Below, in pieces: positions 7,652 to 13,916 of a DNA stretch of 34,352 nucleotides. This stretch comes from Saprospiraceae bacterium (lineage in GTDB: Bacteria > Bacteroidota > Bacteroidia > Chitinophagales > Saprospiraceae): NCBI GenBank assembly GCA_026993525.1, contig JALWSS010000223.1:1-34352 (forward strand), given 5' to 3'. Position numbers and translations under genes: made by a program. The notes under the pieces are model-generated. The model ran no database searches, had not been told where the DNA came from, and saw nothing but the letters and a program-made list of their open reading frames with translations. Numbering within the stretch: position 1 is the stretch's first letter; each line of letters opens with the position of its first letter.

Positions 7652-8086
7652 ATGGAACCATTGTACGAACCCAAACCCAGGTGGCGCCGGATCTATGAAA
7701 ATGTCCTTGTTGTGCTGCTGATTTCGATGGCCATCTTCCTGCTGGTGAGCTTGTTTTTCTTTCCCGGCCTCTTCTTTTTTCCCCTCATTGGTATTCTGGT
7801 GTTGGGTGTGCTGAGGAGAACCTATAACCGAAGGGAGCTGATGGTGCTGGCAATGGGTGTGGGTATTTTGCTGATGGTTTTGACTGGATGGGTGATTTTC
7901 TCCGGCGATTTTCAGTACTTCACCGAGCCGGCCGCCATTGATTCAGTGTATCGCCGTTTTGTGCACAACCTTGCTGAATATTCCTTTCTCAGAAGAGCAA
8001 CTTTATTTTTTCTTCTCGGATTCCTGGTCTTTATTTCTGCTTTATTTTGGGACAGCATTTCGGCTAAAATTTTTGGAAAAAAATAA
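7652..8086 (+). CDS. Small multi-pass membrane protein, function unknown
   Basis: I do not recognise this family. From the ATG at 7652 the product has 144 residues, starts MEPLYEPKPRWRRIYENV and contains about four hydrophobic segments (near 18-36, 37-55, 62-84 and 112-134), ending in a lysine-rich tail (FGKK). The long upstream in-frame extension to 7529 is not protein-like and lacks a ribosome site, so the internal Met is preferred. The gene is divergent from the DUF1573 operon and is followed 36 bases later by aroK on the same strand. Confidence 0.65.
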   Translation: MEPLYEPKPRWRRIYENVLVVLLISMAIFLLVSLFFFPGLFFFPLIGILVLGVLRRTYNRRELMVLAMGVGILLMVLTGWVIFSGDFQYFTEPAAIDSVYRRFVHNLAEYSFLRRATLFFLLGFLVFISALFWDSISAKIFGKK

Positions 8087-8122
8087 GTTCCTTTGGCAAC
8101 TTGCCGATAACGATTCAACCCG

Positions 8123-8635
8123 GTGAAAATCTACCTCCTCGGTTTTATGGCTTCCGGAAAATCCTGGCTGGGTCGAAACCTGGCCCGGGAGCTCGGCCTG
8201 TCATTTTACGACCTCGATACCCTCGTGGAGCAACGGGCAGGCAAAAATATCAATGCCATTTTTGACGAAGAAGGTGAGCAGCGGTTCAGGGAACTGGAAA
8301 GGGAGGCTTTGCTCAGCACTTCCGAACTGGACAACTGCATCATCGCAACGGGTGGGGGTACTCCCTGCTATTCCGACAACATGCAATGGATGAATGAACA
8401 CGGCATTACCCTGTTCATCAATGCACCACAGGAACTGCTGAAAAGGCGCCTGTTGGGCAGCGAAAAACGCCCGCTCGTAAAGGGGATGGATGAAAAACAA
8501 CTGGCAGCATTTATCGAAGAAAAACTGGCAGAGCGCCTGCCTTTCTACCACCGGAGCCACCTGTGCCTGGAACCCGACGGACGGTCGGATCGCCATCTCG
8601 GGGTTTTGACGGATTACCTGAAACGCTTCCTTTAA
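8123..8635 (+). CDS. aroK: Shikimate kinase
   Basis: This enzyme phosphorylates shikimate with ATP in the aromatic amino acid/chorismate pathway. The product has 170 residues, the usual length. It has a P-loop GFMASGKS (7-14; the usual central Gly is Ala), DLD (30-32) for Mg2+ and shikimate, the RFRELE segment (54-59), GGG (77-79), and the lid RPL (116-118). The start is a GTG; no in-frame ATG precedes the P-loop. It supplies chorismate, which is also the precursor used by the futalosine pathway of mqnB. The stop codon overlaps the stop of the convergent gene by three bases. Confidence 0.95.
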   Translation: MKIYLLGFMASGKSWLGRNLARELGLSFYDLDTLVEQRAGKNINAIFDEEGEQRFRELEREALLSTSELDNCIIATGGGTPCYSDNMQWMNEHGITLFINAPQELLKRRLLGSEKRPLVKGMDEKQLAAFIEEKLAERLPFYHRSHLCLEPDGRSDRHLGVLTDYLKRFL

Positions 8636-9981
8636 GAACTGATCGGAGCCAGTTCCCGCACCTTCCAGTTTTTGGCCAGTTTCGGATGCTTTGAACGCAG
8701 GTCGTTCAGGATGATCCGGGCCTCATCCACACTGCCGTAAATGTATCCGGTGAAGATGATGTACCCGCCGCTGTGACCAAAACAGCCCCAGGGCAGGATG
8801 GTTACATCCACGCCCCGTTGTGCATATTCGCTGGCCATATCCCTGGCGTCGTCTTCGGCCACTACACTGCCTATCTCGATGAGGAATTGCGCTGTTGAGA
8901 AGTTGTTGTAGCGCTCGCAGGGGTATTTCGACAAGTCCACATTTTCAGAAGAAGCCAGGGAGGGGGCCTCGTTGATGGGAGGAAGAAACCAGTCGTCCTT
9001 TGGGTCAATCAATTTTTCAGGCAGGGTATCAACCAGGTAGCTCTTTTGCTCGGGCAGTTTGTTGGACTCCGATTTGGCTATTTCCCGACGGAATTTTTCT
9101 TTGCCAATGCGCTGTACCGGCGCCCGTTTCCACTCCTGCAACTGCACCACCGTCGCAATGAAAAGAGCGGAAACCGTAACTGCTATTTGCGTGGTAAAGC
9201 TCTTGCGATAGCGATAAATGGATTTCTTTCCATTCGCCCTGGCGGGCAACCGGAACCCGAGCGCTGACCACCAGCCTTCGGCCCGTTTGGCAGCGGAGGT
9301 GCTGTCGCCGCTGCTGAAACTGAGCGGTTTGCGTTTTCCCTGAAACAGGTCGTAGCGGGAAGGCGTGATCAGCACCTTCACCTCCAGTTGCTCATCCACG
9401 GTCAGCAGTCCGATGCCGTTGAGCACGCATTGTCGTTTCAGCTCTGCGAAAGCAGGATCGGAAGGGGAATCAAACACATCTTCGGCGAGGGCGATCCACT
9501 GTTCATCGGCAAAGTACTTTTTGAACTGCTCGATGGCGTAGATGTACCGGTAGCGGACAAACTGCCGGGCAATGAGGATGAAAATGCCAAGCGAAATTGC
9601 GCCAGCGAGTAAAAGAAACCCAATCCTGGGCAACACATTTCCCGGCGCCAGTTGCCGGAAGCTGTAAACGTAATTGAGGATGACGAGAATGGCCACCACG
9701 ATGCTGCTCACGGCCAGCCCGTCCCAGCGCATCAGCTTCCATTGCGGTTTGAAAAGCACTTCGTCTTTGTTGGCCAGATCGGTGGCTTCAAAGGTGGCCA
9801 CGAAGCGCTTGCCTTTGGCGGTAGTGAAAGAATAGTAACCATCGGCAATGATGCCGCCGGCAGCCTCGAGGTCGTATTTCGCATCTACGGGAAAACGCTC
9901 GTCACGGAGCCGGTTTTTGTAGTAGGCGCGCAAAAAACGGAGGGCTACTTTTTTGACAATGTTCTCGGTGATCCGCTTCAA
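8632..9981 (-). CDS. Membrane protein with C-terminal SPOR-like domain, function unknown
   Basis: A 449-residue protein that I cannot assign to a named family. Residues 1-80 form a soluble alpha/beta region (AKYDLEAAGGIIADGYYSF, GKRFVATFEATD) that vaguely recalls restriction-endonuclease-like folds. Two membrane segments follow at about 90-107 and 117-138, a soluble stretch, a third membrane segment at about 268-285, and a linker. The C-terminal part (about 365-445; FLIEIGSVVAEDDARDMASEYAQRG then GYIIFTGYIYGSVDEARIILNDL) has the two-repeat shape of a SPOR peptidoglycan-binding domain. The start is TTG, because an in-frame TAA lies four codons upstream and the next Met is far inside. The 161-bp palindrome begins 15 bases upstream of the start. 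Confidence 0.6.
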   Translation of the reverse strand: MKRITENIVKKVALRFLRAYYKNRLRDERFPVDAKYDLEAAGGIIADGYYSFTTAKGKRFVATFEATDLANKDEVLFKPQWKLMRWDGLAVSSIVVAILVILNYVYSFRQLAPGNVLPRIGFLLLAGAISLGIFILIARQFVRYRYIYAIEQFKKYFADEQWIALAEDVFDSPSDPAFAELKRQCVLNGIGLLTVDEQLEVKVLITPSRYDLFQGKRKPLSFSSGDSTSAAKRAEGWWSALGFRLPARANGKKSIYRYRKSFTTQIAVTVSALFIATVVQLQEWKRAPVQRIGKEKFRREIAKSESNKLPEQKSYLVDTLPEKLIDPKDDWFLPPINEAPSLASSENVDLSKYPCERYNNFSTAQFLIEIGSVVAEDDARDMASEYAQRGVDVTILPWGCFGHSGGYIIFTGYIYGSVDEARIILNDLRSKHPKLAKNWKVRELAPISS

Positions 9982-9996
9982 TGTGTGTTTGTTTTA

Positions 9997-10157
9997 GGAG
10001 TCTGTTTAGACTTTCATGCTTGAGCGAAAGTGAGCATATTTTATTCTGAACGAGGCAAATTTTGCAGCCGTATGCGGGCAATCCGGCGAAAAATTTAACG
10101 AAGTGCAGGATAAAATAGGCCACTTGCAGCCAAGAAATGGGAGTTTAAACAGGCTCC
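9997..10157. repeat. 161-bp imperfect palindromic element
   Basis: The left arm (from GGAGTCTGTTTAGACT at 9997) and the reverse complement of the right arm (GGAGCCTGTTTAAACT, ending at 10157) align for about 80 bases almost without gaps. Agreement is strongest at the ends and again at TATTTTATTCTG against TATTTTATCCTG. The centre is GCCGTATGCGGGCAATCCGGC. No direct repeats flank it and no transposase is inside. It is candidate MITE-like or long-hairpin DNA lying directly upstream of the TTG start of the 449-residue gene. A short frame reads through it on the minus strand, but its sequence is set by the palindrome. Confidence 0.75.
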
Positions 10158-10510
10158 TTCTGTTTGTTCTCAGCAATGTGTCTGCAGGGGTTCTCTCATA
10201 GCGGATGAAAGCGGGGATGTCGCAGCCGCTAAGTTCTTTAATTCAGTGGAGCTGGCAAGGATTACCCGGATTTTTCACTTGAAAACTGAGTCCCCCGATC
10301 CCGAAGGCTTTCGGGATATCGGGGCAAAAAGTGCGCTCAGTGGTTGAGAGGGGTTGATCCCGGGACGGGACCGGGAGGTTTAGAGAAGTTGGGAGAGGTT
10401 TAGAGAAGTTGGGAGATTTAGAAGTTGAGAGGGATTTAGAGAAGTTGAGAGAGGTTAAGCTCGGTCGCCCATATACTTCCCGGCGAATGTCGGGATCGGG
10501 GCGCTTAAAA
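10158..10510. repeat. Intergenic repeat block with inverted dispersed-repeat copy 2 and GAGAAGTT tandem words
   Basis: From 10323 to 10365 this region carries the inverted copy of the repeat at 2022-2066 (AAAAGTGCGCTCAGTGGTTG then AGAGGGGTTGATCCC), preceded by a TCCCGAAGGCTTTCGGGA hairpin. From 10377 to 10456 the words TTTAGAGAAGTTGGGAGA and GTTGAGAGG are repeated about five times. It is the 3' flank of leftward folP. No gene is supported. Confidence 0.6.
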
Positions 10511-11353
10511 CTACACCGATTCAAGCTGCTGCCACAATTTGACAACCTCAACGGCTTCTTTGACATCGTGTGCCCTCAGTATCCTGGCACCTTGCTGCAA
10601 GGCCACCATGTGAAGGGCGGTGGTGCCGTTCAGCGCATCGGGCGGGTCCACTTTCAGCACCTTGCAGATCATGGATTTCCGGGAGATACCGGCCAGAATG
10701 GGTCTTTCAAGAATCCGGAAGCTGTGCATGCCCTTCAGCAAGCGGTAATTGTGTTCCACCGTTTTGCCGAAGCCAAATCCGGGGTCCAGGATGATGTCTT
10801 TCACGCCGAGTGATTGGAGTTTTCCCGTTTCCCCGATCAGAAAATCCATCACCTCCTGCACCACATCATCGTATTGCGGGTTTTGCTGCATGTTGGCCGG
10901 TGTGCCTTTCATGTGCATCAGCACATAGGGCACGCCCAGCGCTGCCACAGTGGGATACATTTCAGGATCCAGCCGGCCGGCGGAGATGTCGTTGACGATG
11001 GCGGCGCCGGCTTCCACGCAGGCCCTGGCCACACTTGCCCGCACCGTGTCAACAGAGATCGGCGCTTCCGGAAACTCCCGGGCAATGGCTTCCACCACCG
11101 GCAGCACCCTTTTGATTTCTTCTTCTTCGTCAACAATGGCGGCGCCGGGCCGGCTTGACATGCCACCCACGTCCACAATGGCGGCGCCTTCTTTGAGCAT
11201 CGCTTCGCAACGTTGAAGTGCGGCAGTGACCCCGGCGTGCCTGCCTCCGTCGTAAAAGGAGTCAGGTGTGGCGTTCAGGATGCCCATCACCACGGGCCTT
11301 TCCAGGCTGAGCAATATGCCCCGGCAGTTGATTGTCATTTGACTGGAAAGCAT
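10511..11353 (-). CDS. folP: Dihydropteroate synthase
   Basis: DHPS condenses p-aminobenzoate with 6-hydroxymethyl-dihydropterin diphosphate in folate synthesis and is the sulfonamide target. The 280-residue product has a TIM-barrel pattern with all signatures: VVMGILNATPDSFYDGG (21-37), DVGGMSSRPGA (61-71; the usual EST is MSS), SVDT (100-103), VNDISAG (120-126), VLMHMKGTP (144-152), DPGFGFGK (190-197) and AGISRKSM (221-228). A second ATG at 11338 (MTINCRG) is an equally good start; neither has a clear ribosome site. It stands alone, divergent from the broken DinB gene. Confidence 0.95.
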   Translation of the reverse strand: MLSSQMTINCRGILLSLERPVVMGILNATPDSFYDGGRHAGVTAALQRCEAMLKEGAAIVDVGGMSSRPGAAIVDEEEEIKRVLPVVEAIAREFPEAPISVDTVRASVARACVEAGAAIVNDISAGRLDPEMYPTVAALGVPYVLMHMKGTPANMQQNPQYDDVVQEVMDFLIGETGKLQSLGVKDIILDPGFGFGKTVEHNYRLLKGMHSFRILERPILAGISRKSMICKVLKVDPPDALNGTTALHMVALQQGARILRAHDVKEAVEVVKLWQQLESV

Positions 11354-11393
11354 GTTTTTACAATATCATTAGATTAAGTGTCGGCCGAAAAGC

Positions 11394-11401
11394 TAACTTT
11401 G
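11394..11401 (+). promoter_or_regulatory. Putative Bacteroidota -7 element (TAACTTTG)
   Basis: TAACTTTG is a full match to TAnnTTTG, 28 bases upstream of the ATG (11429) of the DinB pseudogene. If active it would still transcribe the downstream DUF4230-like and S4-domain genes, which have no evident promoter of their own. A good -33 element was not found. Confidence 0.4.
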
Positions 11402-11428
11402 TCGTTTCGGCTCAGCAAATCCCATCGC

Positions 11429-11955
11429 ATGGATCAACACCGAATCCGGTCAACTTTTTCCGCTTGCAACCTGTGGGCTAACCAAAAGCTCGCCGGGTTG
11501 TTTACATGCCTTGACGAAGCCGCAGCAAATAAAACAATTGTCAACAGTTTTCCTTCGGTAAAACGCACCTTCCTGCACATTTGGGATGCCGGGCTGATCT
11601 GGCTCAATCGCCTTCGGGGACTCCATCTGACGGGTTTCCCGGTTGAGAATGTCAAGGTGGTTTTGACGAAGTGCTGAAAGGGTTGCCGGCCCCTGGCGCT
11701 GATTATTCCTATCATATTGCTGCGAAAGAAGAAACATACAATAGAGAAAACGATTGAATTCAAGAAAACATGGCAGGTAAGCCGTTCAGCCAGTTTGCCT
11801 TCGAAATGATACAACACTGCCTCAACCACAGCACCTGCCACAGGGGACAATTGGTGACGGTGGCCAGACAGTCGGACCCCGAAGACATACCCGCATCCGA
11901 TTTCGTGTATTGCGAAAGGAAGGGTAGGCCTTCGGGCAAAAGAAATTCAACATGA
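11429..11955 (+). pseudogene. DinB family protein, disrupted by frameshift and nonsense codon
   Basis: DinB-like proteins are four-helix metal-binding proteins of about 160 residues. The first half is read in one frame from the ATG at 11429: MDQHRIRSTFSACNLWANQ, then SFPSVKRTFLHIWDAGLIWL, the classic DinB helix with His. That frame ends at a TGA at 11674. The continuation lies in the previous frame: QGGFDEVLKGLPAPGADYSY from about 11653, a TGA at 11755-11757, then MAGKPFSQFAFEMIQHCLNH with STCHRGQLVTVARQ, carrying the second and third metal His (QHxxNHxxxHRGQ). Both halves fit one ancestral gene of about 165 codons with a one-base deletion near 11650-11665 plus one nonsense change. The old reading frame ends with TGA overlapping the next gene's ATG (ATGA). 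Confidence 0.85.
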
Positions 11956-13178
11956 ACAAATACAACGCACCCATGAATGCCGGCGGCAAAGCCGGTGCCC
12001 TCAAGGTTTTTTTACTCATCGCTGCCCTCTCGGTTTTGGGCTACCTCGTTTTCCGGCAGCTTAAAGGCGGGGCATCTTATGTGAGTGAACCACAAAAGGT
12101 ACAACTCAACTATGTAGATGCCAGCTTTCAACCGGAAATGGATATGGAATCGGCGCTGCCCATTTTGGCAAACCCTTACCGCTACGAAAGGGAGTTTTAC
12201 CAGTTGGTACACGATTTCAACCTGGACCTGCTCAGCCATGTGGCCAACCGCATGAACCTCAGCGACAGCCTGAAACTCCTCCTGCCGGAATTTTACGAAG
12301 AGCAGCATCCATATTTTGCGAAGATGATCTTCAACGATTTTGTGGCCATGACGGATTCCACCTCTTCGCTCTACGCAAGCTGGTACCGGAGTGAGTTCAG
12401 CAACGCCGTGGAGGCATTCAACGAAGTGGCTTCCAAATATACCTGTTTCGTCGTCAACAGCACCTTGTCGAAGCTGATCGAAACCGAAGCCGGGCAGATT
12501 TATGTCAAAGGAGCCGCAGCCACCACACCCTGCGGGGTGGCATTGATGGAAGGCCTGGCTCCCACCATCGGGCGCCTGAAGGAAAAGGCAGCGCGGAAAG
12601 ATTTCGAACGTTCAAAAGGCATCCTGCAGGAGCGGGTGGAAAAAGCCATCGCCGAGCTGGCCACCATGGAAGTGCGTGACCGCAAAGGCATCGGCGCCAG
12701 CAAGACCACCAAATTCATGGGGTTGGACGTATCCAGCACCGAAATGGAAATGACCGCCATCTCCATCATGAAAGTGGGGTTCAAACTCGATAAACAATTT
12801 GAAATAAGCCTCAACGACAAAGCCGGCCTGGTCATCGTAACCATGCCGGAACCGGAGATACTCAGCCACGAAGTGTATCCGAGAATTGACAAACTGGACA
12901 TTGGCTGGCTGCGGGAGATCGATCAGAGCGATTTCAACAAAAACATGGACCTGCTCCGGCGGGAGTTCCGAACCGACGCATTGCGAAGCGATGTGATGAG
13001 CAAAGCAAAAAAACGGGCTGCCGAGCTCATGGATGCCATGCTGACCCCGGTGGTAAAGAGCCTCAACCCGCGCTACGCCGTGAAAGTCAGGTTCATCCAC
13101 ATCGGCGGCGAGGAGCGCAAAGAGCTCCCGCTCGGTGCCGGTAAAAAACCTGTCACCGCCGGAGTTTTTGAAAATTGA
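11952..13178 (+). CDS. DUF4230-like membrane-anchored protein
   Basis: A 408-residue protein with one N-terminal membrane segment (about 16-33, LKVFLLIAALSVLGYLVF) and a large soluble part. The C-terminal half (about 265-370: FKLDKQFEISLNDKAGLVIV, TMPEPEILSHEVYPRIDKLD, followed by a helix of the type RREFRTDALRSDVMSKAKKR) resembles DUF4230, a family of unknown function with the pattern 'beta strands, MPEPEI, Ala/Arg-rich helix'. The middle (about 90-260) is helical and I do not recognise it. Its ATG overlaps the DinB reading frame by ATGA, so it probably relied on coupled translation. The Hsp15-like gene follows 9 bases after its stop. Confidence 0.6.
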   Translation: MNKYNAPMNAGGKAGALKVFLLIAALSVLGYLVFRQLKGGASYVSEPQKVQLNYVDASFQPEMDMESALPILANPYRYEREFYQLVHDFNLDLLSHVANRMNLSDSLKLLLPEFYEEQHPYFAKMIFNDFVAMTDSTSSLYASWYRSEFSNAVEAFNEVASKYTCFVVNSTLSKLIETEAGQIYVKGAAATTPCGVALMEGLAPTIGRLKEKAARKDFERSKGILQERVEKAIAELATMEVRDRKGIGASKTTKFMGLDVSSTEMEMTAISIMKVGFKLDKQFEISLNDKAGLVIVTMPEPEILSHEVYPRIDKLDIGWLREIDQSDFNKNMDLLRREFRTDALRSDVMSKAKKRAAELMDAMLTPVVKSLNPRYAVKVRFIHIGGEERKELPLGAGKKPVTAGVFEN

Positions 13179-13187
13179 GTTGTGCCC

Positions 13188-13586
13188 ATGGACAAAGTGA
13201 GAATTGACAAATGGCTGTGGAGTGTCAGAATCTTCAAGTCGAGAACCATAGCCACTGCTGCCTGCAAGGCGGGAAGGGTGAAAATCGGCGAAAGTATCGT
13301 GAAGCCCTCTGACAAGGTGGCCGTCGGTCAAATGGTTTATGTGAAAAAGGAAGGTTTCAACCTGGAGTTCCTCGTCAAAAAACTCATCGAAAAAAGGGTA
13401 GGGGCACCCATCGCTCAAGCCTGTTACGAAAACCTTACACCCGAAGAGGAAATGAACAAATTCAGCGACTGGTTCATCGGCAAAGCCGCAACCGAACGAC
13501 GGGACAAAGGAGCAGGCCGCCCAACCAAAAGGGAGCGCCGGGAAATTGACGCCTGGAAAAACTGGCACTTTGATTTTGACGAATAA
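13188..13586 (+). CDS. hslR: S4-domain RNA-binding protein, Hsp15-like
   Basis: Hsp15 binds 50S subunits carrying stalled nascent tRNA and helps recycle them. The 132-residue product has an N-terminal S4 RNA-binding motif (residues 1-55: VRIDKWLWSVRIFKSRTIAT, then ACKAGRVKIGESIVKPSDKV), followed by an Hsp15-like extension and a basic, helical tail (GRPTKRERREIDAWKNW). The ATG at 13188 is preferred over a GTG two codons upstream because members of this family begin MDKxRIDKWLW. It is last in a rightward unit after the DUF4230-like gene (9-base gap). Confidence 0.9.
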   Translation: MDKVRIDKWLWSVRIFKSRTIATAACKAGRVKIGESIVKPSDKVAVGQMVYVKKEGFNLEFLVKKLIEKRVGAPIAQACYENLTPEEEMNKFSDWFIGKAATERRDKGAGRPTKRERREIDAWKNWHFDFDE

Positions 13587-13604
13587 ATCCTCCAGCTATC
13601 TTTG
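13576..13604 (+). promoter_or_regulatory. Putative Bacteroidota promoter (TTTG-like -33, TATCTTTG -7)
   Basis: TATCTTTG at 13597-13604 fits the -7 consensus TAnnTTTG exactly. TTTTGAC, with its TTG at 13577, lies 20 bases before it, the spacing expected for the -33 TTG. The site overlaps the last codons of the Hsp15-like gene and points to the arylsulfotransferase-like gene 313 bases downstream, across the tandem repeats. Confidence 0.5.
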
Positions 13605-13616
13605 CCACTTTCTTTT

Positions 13617-13686
13617 TGAAGAACTGAAGAACTGAAGAACTGAAGAACTGAAGAACCGAAGAACCGAGGAACTGAGGAACTGAGCC
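13617..13686. repeat. GAACTGAA tandem repeat
   Basis: The 8-base unit GAACTGAA is repeated about eight times with late drift to GAACCGAA and GAACTGAG. Variation in copy number would change the distance between the putative promoter at 13576-13604 and the following gene. Confidence 0.8.
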
Positions 13687-13780
13687 TGTCCGGCCCGTCT
13701 GGCCGCCGCCCGTCTGTCCAGCCGGACAGGGACAGGCTGGCGCCCTGTCTAGCCGACAGGCAGGCAGGCCAGACGGGGAA
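13684..13780. repeat. GC-rich inverted repeats
   Basis: A perfect 11-base inverted pair, CCCGTCTGGCC (13694-13704) and GGCCAGACGGG (13767-13777), encloses further complementary pieces (GCCTGTCC with GGACAGGC; GCCGGACAGG; CTGTCTAGCCGACAGG). The stretch should form a large hairpin with side stems. Related GCCTGTC/GGCAGGC words occur at 37-158. Confidence 0.65.
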
Positions 13781-13825
13781 CTGAGGGAAAGCCTGAAACC
13801 CCATCCGGGTGGACCCCGGCGATAA

Positions 13826-13905
13826 TCCTTCTTCATAATCCTCATAATCCTCATAATCCTCATAATCCCTGCCGAAGGCAGTCCCGGGAATGATCCTCAT
13901 AAACC
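13826..13905. repeat. CATAATCCT tandem repeat with CTGCCGAAGGCAG hairpin
   Basis: CATAATCCT is repeated four times and is followed by CTGCCGAAGGCAGTCCCGGG. The same combination, with an extended CCCGGGCGAAGCCCCGGG hairpin, recurs at 15722-15832. It lies immediately upstream of the arylsulfotransferase-like gene. Confidence 0.75.
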
Positions 13906-13916
13906 TTTACAATCCT

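Noticed and set aside
9902-10123. 73-codon minus-strand frame with PAYGCKIC
   Set aside because: Entirely within the 161-bp palindrome and its flank; its codons mirror the palindrome.
12612-13568. Long minus-strand open frame (318 codons) opposite the DUF4230-like and Hsp15-like genes
   Set aside because: It runs across two clear plus-strand genes, is rich in His/Phe/Asp in the manner of antisense frames of GC-rich codons, and shows no domain.
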